This document shows, one piece after another, positions 1-7,568 of a stretch of 64,000 nucleotides of DNA (positions are counted from its first letter, which is position 1; each line of letters opens with the position of its first letter). The notes below the pieces were generated by a model, which worked only from the letters and a program-made list of their open reading frames with translations, was not told the DNA's origin and searched no databases. This DNA is from a virus: the IMG/VR virus record IMGVR_UViG_3300005056_000001, positions 126,001-190,000 of that record. One strand, given 5' to 3'. The position numbers were made by a program, and so were the translations under genes.

Positions 1-51
1 CTTGATTTGCGGGCTCGGTTAGAATGTTTTCTGAATGATCTGTTAAAATAA
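1..51 (+). CDS. 3' end of an upstream gene (partial)
   Basis: Frame 1 is open from the window edge and ends at TAA (49-51), encoding a 16-residue tail ending LLK. It is followed by about 70 AT-rich bases before the next start. It is consistent with the C-terminus of a gene outside the window, but too short to identify. Confidence 0.35.
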   Translation, partial: LDLRARLECFLNDLLK

Positions 52-119
52 ATATCTTTATCCTTGTGAGTTAAATAATTAATGACTATTTTGCAAAAAA
101 AACATCAGAAATAAATAAC

Positions 120-569
120 ATGAGCACAATAATACTTTCCATAAAAGAAATATACACAAACGCAATAGCATCAGGCGAAAAAGACCACGAGTTTCGTAGT
201 CGTCTTCCTAGAAAAGTGCCACATACCATGATTGTTTATGTCACACATCCTGTGGCAATGATTAAATATGTGTTGTCTGTTGATAAACCCGTGGCGCACC
301 CCAATCAAATACCATTGGGCGGTCTTGGTAACGATATTTTCAATGACGGGCTTAAAAGGGGCAAATTTGCCTATCCAATAACCAAGGTGTTTGAATTAAA
401 AACCCCGTTGTCTCTAAAGGATGCCCGTGAACTATGCGGATTTAATGCCCCACAGGCGTTTACATACCTAGAAAAATATCCACGGCTTGAGAAATGGCTC
501 ATTGGTGCCGACATGAAAATATTAAACACAACAAACCCACAAAATGATAAAGACAGAGCAGAGCTATAA
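120..569 (+). CDS. ASCH-like (PUA-fold) domain protein
   Basis: 149 residues. The N-terminus (SIKEIYTNAIASGEKDHEFR, then YVTHPVAMIKY) matches the pattern of small ASCH/PUA-superfamily proteins: a strand, a helix with 'SGEK..EFR', and a beta strand with 'Y.T.P'. The C-terminal part 'PLSLKDARELCGFNAPQAFTYL' also fits these proteins. ASCH domains are predicted RNA or modified-base binding modules, and some are RNases. The 3' end overlaps the next gene by 26 bases, so the two are probably cotranscribed. Family assignment is by pattern recognition only; the actual ligand is unknown. Confidence 0.6.
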   Translation: MSTIILSIKEIYTNAIASGEKDHEFRSRLPRKVPHTMIVYVTHPVAMIKYVLSVDKPVAHPNQIPLGGLGNDIFNDGLKRGKFAYPITKVFELKTPLSLKDARELCGFNAPQAFTYLEKYPRLEKWLIGADMKILNTTNPQNDKDRAEL

Positions 570-957
570 ACAAGCAAAGAAGCACATTAAGAGCTTCCAA
601 AGAAACCTTGATGGATTAGAACCGCTTACAATGAGCGATCTTGACTATGATTTTGAACATAATTCGATAAGACACGTGGTCTTGAAAATGGAGGCAGAGG
701 TAGAACAATTCGAGACAGCTCTATCGGGCAAGATGCCACACATTGACAATCCTACATTGGAAAATCTACACGAGGTTCTTATTTTGTGCCGTATCGCCAA
801 GGGGGTAAATATAGAGGACTTGGCAAAAGAAGCAAACCTGTCCACAGAAATGCTCATGGAACACGAAAGAGACAATTTCGAAAACTGTCCTTGGTGGGTT
901 GTGCAAAATATCACAGATATTCTTGGGATTAAAATTAAAATTAAATTTGATGAGTGA
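544..957 (+). CDS. XRE/HigA-like helix-turn-helix protein
   Basis: 137 residues. Residues about 78-130 (LILCRIAKGVNIEDLAKEAN..., STEMLMEHE, ...ITDILGI) have the spacing of an HTH_3/XRE domain; the helical N-terminal region resembles the lead-in of HigA-type antitoxins. It would be a DNA-binding regulator in the cytoplasm. It overlaps the ASCH-like gene upstream and the next gene downstream. No toxin-like partner is recognisable next to it, so an antitoxin role is not supported. Confidence 0.6.
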   Translation: MIKTEQSYKQAKKHIKSFQRNLDGLEPLTMSDLDYDFEHNSIRHVVLKMEAEVEQFETALSGKMPHIDNPTLENLHEVLILCRIAKGVNIEDLAKEANLSTEMLMEHERDNFENCPWWVVQNITDILGIKIKIKFDE

Positions 958-967
958 AATAAAAACT

Positions 968-1222
968 ATGAAAATATATATCCTTGAACAAACCGATTCC
1001 GATTCTGTTCCTGTTAATTACGCAACAAACGATTCAGAACTGCTCGCACTAAACAAAGCCTATATCGAAAGTTGTAATGTTTATCTTGTACAAAACCAAA
1101 AAATAAACCACCAAGAAGGTCTGATCGAATATGAATACGTAGAAGTTGCAGAATTAGAATTTGGTAATTGGTATGGCGCAACAATTAAATTTATCGAGCT
1201 CACAAGACTACCAAAAAAATAA
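968..1222 (+). CDS. hypothetical protein, MKIYIL family copy 1
   Basis: 84 residues starting MKIYILEQTD. This start is chosen because the adjacent paralogue begins the same way; an in-frame ATG at 950 would add MSEIKT and overlap the previous stop. Shared features with the next gene are MKIYIL, SYATND/NYATND.ELL.L.KA, 'NQKIN' and 'FIELT'. Function not recognised. The tandem arrangement points to local gene duplication. Confidence 0.7.
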   Translation: MKIYILEQTDSDSVPVNYATNDSELLALNKAYIESCNVYLVQNQKINHQEGLIEYEYVEVAELEFGNWYGATIKFIELTRLPKK

Positions 1223-1226
1223 AATT

Positions 1227-1718
1227 ATGAAAATATATATTCTTGATCCAATGGTGACATGCGAAACGCCATTATCATACGCAACAAACGATTACGAACT
1301 TTTAACCCTCCACAAGGCTGTGTTTAAAAGATTGAGTGTTGGTGTTAGAAACCAAAAAATCAATCAGTCTGAGAAAACAGTGGAATTTGAAGGGACTGCC
1401 ACGGTTAATGGCGATAATTGGTTCAGAGACACCACAAGATTCATCGAACTCACAAAAACAAACCAAGAGGTTAAATGGTCAACGCTTGATAGTGTGGATG
1501 GTAACCGATCATTAAGTCAGCACGGATTTATTGGATGTGATCGTGGTTGGGATCAATACGAAGGGAATAGAACTCTTTGTAGTAGTCAGGTTGGCGCAGA
1601 CGACGGAGAAGGTGGAGGTATTTATGCAACTATGGACGGTATCAAGTCGGAATTGTTTAACGAGGACACCGCCTGTAAAAAATGTTTAAAAATTTATAAT
1701 GAAAAATACAATGAGTAA
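1227..1718 (+). CDS. hypothetical protein, MKIYIL family copy 2
   Basis: 163 residues. The first 80 residues are paralogous to the preceding gene (MKIYIL, YATNDYELL, NQKIN, RFIELTK). An added C-terminal region contains 'GCDRGWDQYEGNRT', a glycine-rich stretch and CKKC near the end, which could bind metal. Start set by the paralogue; it lies 4 bases after the preceding stop. Function unknown. Confidence 0.7.
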   Translation: MKIYILDPMVTCETPLSYATNDYELLTLHKAVFKRLSVGVRNQKINQSEKTVEFEGTATVNGDNWFRDTTRFIELTKTNQEVKWSTLDSVDGNRSLSQHGFIGCDRGWDQYEGNRTLCSSQVGADDGEGGGIYATMDGIKSELFNEDTACKKCLKIYNEKYNE

Positions 1719-1980
1719 GTCTATACGAGCAATCAAGCTAACCACACAAAACGGTGATTGGGAAGGGTTTTATGTTGACGGGATGTTAATTTCCGAGAAC
1801 ACAACATTGGGAGAGGGCGATTCTGACACTTTCCTTTGGGACATGGCCGTTAAATATTGCTTTACAAAAGAACAATATCTGTCTGAGGTTCTTAATGATT
1901 TTGACACAACAAACCTGTACGAGTGTGGAAATTTCCCTATCAACCTGTCGGAGCTCACAGGGGATTATATAAACAAGTAA
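1699..1980 (+). CDS. hypothetical protein
   Basis: 93 residues, overlapping the preceding gene by 20 bases; a second in-frame ATG (1711, MSKSIRAIKL) is an equally good start. The protein is acidic with no recognised motif. Translational coupling with its neighbour is likely from the overlap. No function can be given. Confidence 0.6.
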   Translation: MKNTMSKSIRAIKLTTQNGDWEGFYVDGMLISENTTLGEGDSDTFLWDMAVKYCFTKEQYLSEVLNDFDTTNLYECGNFPINLSELTGDYINK

Positions 1981-1989
1981 ATACTTAAA

Positions 1990-3075
1990 ATGAAAGAGCA
2001 AATATTAACAATTAAAAGGGTATTTTTTAAGGCAAAAATCGTTGAGATTGCCTTTGAAGAAGTTAAGGAGTCTTTGTGGTGTAAGTCCAATGTCTTAAAT
2101 AAGGCCCTAGAGGATGCCAATCTATCGGACATTGTGTGTAACCATGGCTATGTTGGCCGAAAAACGAAATGGGTCTTGGGTGATGATTGGGAATTTGATT
2201 CGTTCCTTCCGACACCTGAATCATACACCAACCCGTTAAAGATAATGTTGCACGACAGCAAGTTTATGCAAAGTTTTGTTAAATGGGAGGATTCGGGCAA
2301 GAAGGAGTTCGAGAGAACTTTCCTTAAGATGGTCAAGCAAATTGCAGATTTTTACAATGCCCCACAGCCACTAATACAAGGCAAAGACGGTATTGTTATT
2401 GCAACGCTTTCGGATATGATGCTTGCCATAAACGAGTCGAATAAGGAGGTATTCCTGAAAGACCTGTGTGGGTTTTTGACTAGCGTTAGTGCCATGAAAT
2501 CAAACTTGCCCACCAATGCTGCCACACTAACAACAACACACTACGATTGGAACGAAAGTGGCGACAACAGTCTAAAAGTAAACAATTGTGGTGTTGTGGA
2601 TCTATGGAAGTACAAAAAACTTTCGACACAATCCCTGTTGTTTCTAGACCGAATCTCCTTACACCTAGAATCCGTTAAAAAAGACGGTAGGTACGAAACG
2701 TTTGGGTCTGCCTTGCGAACTATGGGGATTGTACCATACACAACAAGAGATGGTGTGGATGAGCCTGTGCACATACATAGTGATTCTGACGATACAATTG
2801 TAGAACGAATCATGGAGTATCACAAGGTGAACGAATTGGTTGTGCCTAAAGTAACCCGTGTGCTGAACATTGAACAGGCCGCAATCATTGAGTTGTTGGC
2901 ACAATATATGAACACATTCCCCTCGGAACGATTGAGTGCTGTGTTGTACCAAAAAGACATTTTGATTTGCGAGGAGGACACCATGAACCTTCGTGACATC
3001 TCAAAAGACAGCGACAACGAAATACTTTCACGTATTGTAAAAATAAAAAACTTAAATTTTGAAAGTTATGAATAA
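1990..3075 (+). CDS. hypothetical protein with C-terminal YPSxR-type module
   Basis: 361 residues. The large N-terminal part is unrecognised. Residues about 300-350 ('YMNTFPSERLSAVLYQKDI' followed by a 'DSDNEILSRI' stretch) repeat a module found in the next gene ('YLARYPSNRFGQALYNLDI', then DSDEDVVKRT). Such short modules are common in small phage proteins of unknown role. Ends by overlapping the next start by 8 bases. Confidence 0.75.
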   Translation: MKEQILTIKRVFFKAKIVEIAFEEVKESLWCKSNVLNKALEDANLSDIVCNHGYVGRKTKWVLGDDWEFDSFLPTPESYTNPLKIMLHDSKFMQSFVKWEDSGKKEFERTFLKMVKQIADFYNAPQPLIQGKDGIVIATLSDMMLAINESNKEVFLKDLCGFLTSVSAMKSNLPTNAATLTTTHYDWNESGDNSLKVNNCGVVDLWKYKKLSTQSLLFLDRISLHLESVKKDGRYETFGSALRTMGIVPYTTRDGVDEPVHIHSDSDDTIVERIMEYHKVNELVVPKVTRVLNIEQAAIIELLAQYMNTFPSERLSAVLYQKDILICEEDTMNLRDISKDSDNEILSRIVKIKNLNFESYE

Positions 3076-3517
3076 CGAAAAAAACAGCCAAATGGAAATA
3101 TTAGGACTTGTGTCCTTGTATTTGGCACGATACCCGTCAAACCGATTTGGACAGGCGTTGTATAATTTGGACATTATGCAGTTTGACGGGATTTTTGATG
3201 CCCATGGACTACAGAAATTGCGTGTTATTAAATCCGACAGCGACGAGGACGTGGTCAAACGTACGTTGGTTGCATCAGAAAAATTCGGGTTGACACCAAC
3301 ACTTGAAATTAGTCCGATACCCGTCCATCAAAAAATACTTGATAAAATTGAAAATGCGATCAAAAAATATCCCAATCTTCCATTCGTGGAAATCTTACAC
3401 ATGGTAAATATCCTTGCTGTTTGCACGATTAAAGAAGATGGCGAGGACGTTTTGTACCAACTAGACATTCATGCCAAGGAAGACAACGCAATCCTAAAAG
3501 GGGCCTACTATGTATAA
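3068..3517 (+). CDS. hypothetical protein, YPSxR module
   Basis: 149 residues from ATG 3068 (MNNEKNSQM). The N-terminal half carries the module shared with the end of the preceding protein. A second degenerate unit follows (AIKKYPNLPFVEILHMVNIL). The gene is closed by a strong terminator at 3544. No catalytic motif seen; possibly a protein-protein interaction unit. Confidence 0.7.
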   Translation: MNNEKNSQMEILGLVSLYLARYPSNRFGQALYNLDIMQFDGIFDAHGLQKLRVIKSDSDEDVVKRTLVASEKFGLTPTLEISPIPVHQKILDKIENAIKKYPNLPFVEILHMVNILAVCTIKEDGEDVLYQLDIHAKEDNAILKGAYYV

Positions 3518-3543
3518 GGTAATCAAATAACAGTCAAATAAAC

Positions 3544-3590
3544 TATGCGCTCAATATCAGTATGTTATACTGTATTGGCGCATTTTTTTG
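3544..3590 (+). terminator. intrinsic terminator
   Basis: A long stem pairs ATGCGC/GCGCAT and AGTAT/ATACT around a GTT loop, followed by a run of seven T. It ends the operon that begins near the left edge. Confidence 0.85.
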
Positions 3591-3664
3591 TTGGACAAAT
3601 CAAATAAGAATCAATAACAATCGGTTTTATTTTGTGGTTTGGTTATTTTGTACTATTATTGTGT

Positions 3665-4102
3665 ATGAAAAAAATAAAATGTAAAGACTTTGGGATTTAT
3701 AGAATCCAAGGTGGCAGAAAATACAACAGGTTCTTTTGGGAATTCTTTACAAGAGCAACACAACAGACAGAAAGTGATTATCGTGATTATTACGGTTGGG
3801 GGGCTATAGACTGTGCTGTTGCCGAGCTAGAGTATGACCACAATATTTATATCGACATTAACTCCATGGGATTTGGTGGTAGAATCTTTTATATACCAAA
3901 AGAAAACCAAAACGCATTGTGTATACTAAAGGATGTTGTTCTGTCGCATTCTACTAAACACAAGCAGTACAAAAAAACTTACTTACCCGTCGGTCAGGGT
4001 TGGGATTGTAGAGAAGAAAAAAGAAAACGTCAGATAGAACTGTATGCGGCTATAAAGGACAAAAGGATTGATTACTATTTTTGCAAAAACCAAAAAAAAT
4101 GA
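3665..4102 (+). CDS. hypothetical protein
   Basis: 145 residues from ATG 3665; a longer frame opens at 3632 without a good start. Aromatic-rich (RFFWEFFTRAT, DYRDYYGWGAIDC), with a basic C-terminal third. Its last codons overlap the next ATG by 4 bases, so coupled translation is likely. First gene after the 3544 terminator, so it probably starts a new transcription unit. Function unknown. Confidence 0.65.
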   Translation: MKKIKCKDFGIYRIQGGRKYNRFFWEFFTRATQQTESDYRDYYGWGAIDCAVAELEYDHNIYIDINSMGFGGRIFYIPKENQNALCILKDVVLSHSTKHKQYKKTYLPVGQGWDCREEKRKRQIELYAAIKDKRIDYYFCKNQKK

Positions 4103-5355
4103 TAAAATTCATCGTACACACCGACACATATTCAGGGAACTTCACACGTCAACTATGTGCCTATGTAACAGGACATCTTAGAGAATGTGAAAGAGGACAC
4201 GAATATGTCAAAAGCGAAACTACAGAAATTTTTAGGGGGTATGTAGAGACTGTAACAGACGACCGTAACACACACACACCTGTTTTGATTCATATCAACC
4301 CGTCAATGACCAATGTCTCGGGAATGATTTTCGACCCCAAAGACAAAGACCAACTAAACTTGGCCATAGAGAAAGGAATTGAGGGGATTAGAGACTATGA
4401 CCTCAATCCTGCCATGGAAAGGCTCGCTTTCTATAAGGGCACCAAATACCAATACATCGACAGGATCAAAAAAGAAATCGTGGGTATTGGAAAGAAAATA
4501 GAAAAATATAAGACTGCACATGATGTTCCTTCGGGTCGTGCCTATGCATCGGTTTGTATTTTCTTTAAGGACAACATTCCTCAACACAAATTGGAGATAG
4601 CAAAAACCTTGGCGGGAGAGTTTTTCGAAAAAGATGAATTCGACGAAATAAAAATGCAAAATATCGAGATTGTTAGAGATGTAGAGGTTGGTACAGATGG
4701 AGTCGAAGAAATCTACAACAACCCGCCACATGACGTCATTGAATCCGAGCTTGTTGACAAAACGATCGAGTTTAAGGATGTTGTTTTTGAGCCACGAATT
4801 GAGGTTAGACAGTGTAATTCCAACAAGGCCGAATACAAAGTCTCAATAACACTTCATGAGTGTAACTACTTTGAAAAAATACGAGTCCTGAATGCTCCTG
4901 ACGGATGTGTTAAAGTATACGATGGGTGTGATGGCTATAGAACCACTGTGACAATCGAAGACGAAGGCAAGAATGTTATCAACCAAAAACTTGCCGAAAT
5001 TTTTGGGCAAGAATATACTCTTCCAAAGCGTGGCAAGGACAGTCTTATGTTCTCGGTCATGAAAGACAGCATGACCAAGGCAGGCTCTAAAGACGTAAGC
5101 GACGAGGCTGTTTTAGAAATCATTGACGAATTCTTTTCTCCAAAGGAATTTACACACCACATCCCTGAATCCGATCTTATGATGTGTGTTAACAGATTTT
5201 ACATGGCAGGATTCGACAATAATATTGCACACCCATCAATGGACTATTTTAGACTCAGTTATAGACTCACCGTCACGGAGTTTATTGGAAAGTTGGACGA
5301 GGTCATTTCGAATAAAAAACTATTTGATATTGTAGTGAAAAATATAAAACGTTAA
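4099..5355 (+). CDS. hypothetical protein, 418 residues
   Basis: Start taken at ATG 4099 (MIKFIVHTDTYSG), overlapping the previous stop. Mixed alpha/beta composition, with a charged middle part and a helical C-terminal third rich in phenylalanine and aspartate. No signal peptide, membrane segment or catalytic motif is recognised. Ends 9 bases before a strong terminator. Its size suggests a multi-domain phage protein, but no role can be assigned. Confidence 0.7.
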   Translation: MIKFIVHTDTYSGNFTRQLCAYVTGHLRECERGHEYVKSETTEIFRGYVETVTDDRNTHTPVLIHINPSMTNVSGMIFDPKDKDQLNLAIEKGIEGIRDYDLNPAMERLAFYKGTKYQYIDRIKKEIVGIGKKIEKYKTAHDVPSGRAYASVCIFFKDNIPQHKLEIAKTLAGEFFEKDEFDEIKMQNIEIVRDVEVGTDGVEEIYNNPPHDVIESELVDKTIEFKDVVFEPRIEVRQCNSNKAEYKVSITLHECNYFEKIRVLNAPDGCVKVYDGCDGYRTTVTIEDEGKNVINQKLAEIFGQEYTLPKRGKDSLMFSVMKDSMTKAGSKDVSDEAVLEIIDEFFSPKEFTHHIPESDLMMCVNRFYMAGFDNNIAHPSMDYFRLSYRLTVTEFIGKLDEVISNKKLFDIVVKNIKR

Positions 5356-5364
5356 GGTTATGTT

Positions 5365-5400
5365 AAAAATCGGTATCTATACTTGTGGGTACCGATTTTT
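5365..5400 (+). terminator. intrinsic terminator
   Basis: AAAAATCGGTA pairs perfectly with TACCGATTTTT across a 14-base loop. The A/T-rich outer stem makes it work in both directions. It overlaps the -33 part of the next promoter. Confidence 0.8.
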
Positions 5401-5411
5401 GATTACATTTG
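5383..5411 (+). promoter_or_regulatory. Bacteroidota-type promoter
   Basis: TTG (5383) and TACATTTG (5404-5411) are 18 bases apart, fitting the TTG / TAnnTTTG pattern. It lies 37 bases upstream of the next ATG, directly after a terminator. Confidence 0.6.
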
Positions 5412-5447
5412 TAAGGTAATCATTACTAACAAACAAAAATAAGCATC

Positions 5448-5729
5448 ATGAACAATTCTAATTTAGACATATTCAACAAAAGAATACAAAACGACACGAA
5501 CTCAACAATGGATTTTAGAACGTTGATTTGTCAACTATACGATAGTGCCATAAAGCACTACCATATTAAGCTTGATACTACCTTAGCCGATAATACAGCT
5601 AGATACTGTAGGTTGGTTGGTATGAAAACAGCCGTATTAGCGTTAGGTGTAACAAAGGCTACTTATGACCAAATTGATAATATGGCAAAGACTCAAGCAT
5701 GTGTAGACATCCAAAATTGTGATTCCTAA
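5448..5729 (+). CDS. hypothetical protein
   Basis: 93 residues, mostly helical, with no recognised motif. It has its own promoter and precedes the ATPase gene by 105 bases, in which a second promoter-like TATATTTG occurs. It may belong to the same terminator-bounded unit as the ATPase, but nothing in the sequence shows its role. Confidence 0.65.
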   Translation: MNNSNLDIFNKRIQNDTNSTMDFRTLICQLYDSAIKHYHIKLDTTLADNTARYCRLVGMKTAVLALGVTKATYDQIDNMAKTQACVDIQNCDS

Positions 5730-5798
5730 TTGTCTGTATAACAATCAAAAATAAAAAAGTAAACCCTAAAAAATACACCACATTCCAAAAACTTTTTG

Positions 5799-5806
5799 TA
5801 TATTTG
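5799..5806 (+). promoter_or_regulatory. -7 element for ATPase gene
   Basis: TATATTTG matches TAnnTTTG exactly, 28 bases before the ATPase start. No clear -33 TTG is seen at the usual distance, so the promoter may be weak or activator dependent. Confidence 0.45.
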
Positions 5807-5834
5807 TATATTCTTAATTCTAAAAGTATAAAAA

Positions 5835-7106
5835 ATGGAGATTCGTCTTAAAAATATTGCATGTATCAAGGACAGCACCATAAAGATTGGCGGACTGACG
5901 GTCTTAACAGGGGAAAACAACACAGGCAAAAGTATACTAGGCAAGGTTTTATATGGTATACAAGCAGGTGTTTTTCAACAAAAACATGCCTATATATCCC
6001 ACAAGGAAACTGTGATGACAATTCTTTGTAAGGAATTGGTTGTCTTTATTAGAGATTGTAGTTCCTATGACAGGAGACGTAGTGTGCGAAAAATATTCTC
6101 TCCAAAACATTATTTTGATGAGCTGATGTCAATGATTGATGAGCAAGACGCAAAAGTTTTTGAGGGATGGAAAGATAACATCTATGATAATGCAGCCAAA
6201 TTCTTGGAAAGGAAAAATGACCTTGATATTGTTAGGGTAAAATTGGACAGCATGATCCACGCCCTAAAAATTGCCCCAAACAGAAGGGATGAACTAGTCG
6301 GATGTGTGGGTCGGAATTTATCGAATAACCTGCAAGGGAACATTAAGCACGACCGCAAAAAAGAGGCCCGTATTGTTGTAAGTGATGAACAAGGCGAAAT
6401 AATAAATATTTCGGCTTCTGAAAATAGCCATATTGTTGATTCGGTGTCGTTGCGTGAGGATTATGTGTTTAATGCGGTTAGTGTGGTTGAGTCGCCTGTT
6501 TACCTACAATTAAGCCTCTCGGATACGCTCATACCCTACCAAGAACAGCTAATGACTATGTTGGTGGATGGAAAATATTATAAATGTCCCGAGGAAAGTG
6601 TTTGTGGCGACCATGATATATGGCTAGACAAACAAATAAAAAATATAACCTCTATTATAGGCGGTACTATTTCTTCTTGCCCAAAAGGGTTTGTGTTTAT
6701 AAAAAACATGAATGTTGATGGTAAGCGTGGATTTAAGGACATCCCGTCAACTGCCTGTTCTCTTGGTGTCCTGACATTTGGCATGATACAATTGTTATTA
6801 AAGGGACATGGTATTGTAAAAAATGGAGTCGTGTTTATTGACACTCCTGAAGCCCATTTACACCCCAAGCAACAAGTAGAATATGCCAAGGTAATAGCCG
6901 AATTAATTAAATATGGGGTTAATGTGATATTAACCACCAATAGTCCCTACATGCTCAAGGCATTGGTTGAGTACACAAAAGAATGCCCGTCCAATTATTA
7001 TTTTGCGACTCGTGGAGAGGGCGGTTGCAATATGGAAAATATCACATATAATCTAAACAAGGCATTTGTTTCGTTTGCGGAACCATTGCAGGATCTTGTT
7101 TGGTAA
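5835..7106 (+). CDS. OLD/SMC-type AAA ATPase
   Basis: 423 residues. Walker A is GENNTGKS (26-33). The C-terminal region has VVFIDTPEAHLHPKQQ (about 333-348), the Walker B plus D-loop pattern of AAA_15/AAA_21 and OLD-family ATPases, then LTTNSPYMLKAL, the switch region. The long middle segment is lineage specific. No TOPRIM domain follows, unlike full OLD nucleases. ATPases of this kind are the sensing subunit of several defence systems and also occur in phages. Next to it is a small protein with a C-terminal membrane segment. Whether the pair is a superinfection-exclusion or defence module is inference. Confidence 0.8.
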   Translation: MEIRLKNIACIKDSTIKIGGLTVLTGENNTGKSILGKVLYGIQAGVFQQKHAYISHKETVMTILCKELVVFIRDCSSYDRRRSVRKIFSPKHYFDELMSMIDEQDAKVFEGWKDNIYDNAAKFLERKNDLDIVRVKLDSMIHALKIAPNRRDELVGCVGRNLSNNLQGNIKHDRKKEARIVVSDEQGEIINISASENSHIVDSVSLREDYVFNAVSVVESPVYLQLSLSDTLIPYQEQLMTMLVDGKYYKCPEESVCGDHDIWLDKQIKNITSIIGGTISSCPKGFVFIKNMNVDGKRGFKDIPSTACSLGVLTFGMIQLLLKGHGIVKNGVVFIDTPEAHLHPKQQVEYAKVIAELIKYGVNVILTTNSPYMLKALVEYTKECPSNYYFATRGEGGCNMENITYNLNKAFVSFAEPLQDLVW

Positions 7107-7142
7107 AAAATATTGTATAACGTTTTTTCAAAAAACAAAAAA

Positions 7143-7481
7143 ATGAAAGTAAGAATACTATTCACGGTAAAAACCTATTCAACGTCAGAACAGGTAGTAA
7201 AAGATATCGACGTAAGCAATGCACAATTTAAATTATTGAGCAATACGGGCCGAAACACAGACAAGAAAGTAAAACGGTACTGTGAAACCACCTTCCCAAT
7301 GGCAGACGAGGTATGGATAACATCCATTAAGCGCATAGGACAGTCAGGAGGCTCCAAGAACAACCAAGAAGATAGCACAAGTAATTGGAGTATGTGGGGT
7401 GTAGTAAAGGGGGTGTTAAAGCTGCCATTTTATGTATTAAGAACACTTTGGAGACTGTTCCTTTGGATCTTGCCTGCATAA
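7143..7481 (+). CDS. small protein with C-terminal membrane segment
   Basis: 112 residues from ATG 7143 (MKVRILFTVKTYS). The N-terminal two thirds are soluble and charged; residues about 87-112 (VVKGVLKLPFYVLRTLW... to the end) form a hydrophobic or amphipathic segment, suggesting tail anchoring in the inner membrane. It lies 36 bases after the ATPase and before a very strong terminator, so both are probably cotranscribed. A membrane effector partner of the ATPase is possible but unproven. Confidence 0.65.
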   Translation: MKVRILFTVKTYSTSEQVVKDIDVSNAQFKLLSNTGRNTDKKVKRYCETTFPMADEVWITSIKRIGQSGGSKNNQEDSTSNWSMWGVVKGVLKLPFYVLRTLWRLFLWILPA

Positions 7482-7507
7482 AAAAGAAAATTATATTATA
7501 CAGGGTC

Positions 7508-7552
7508 ATCATACAGGGTCATTGTCCAACATGAACAATGACCCTGTATGAT
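7508..7552. terminator. bidirectional terminator, 18-bp stem
   Basis: Two 18-base arms (7508-7525 and 7535-7552) are perfectly complementary around a 9-base loop. The hairpin sits between convergent genes. The left arm is preceded by a partial direct copy of itself (ACAGGGTCATCATACAGGGT). Confidence 0.85.
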
Positions 7553-7568
7553 GTATTCTTTTCGTAAA

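Noticed and set aside
544-1222. Toxin-antitoxin pair around the HTH protein
   Set aside because: Neither neighbour shows a HigB, RelE or other toxin pattern; the ASCH-like and MKIYIL proteins give no support.
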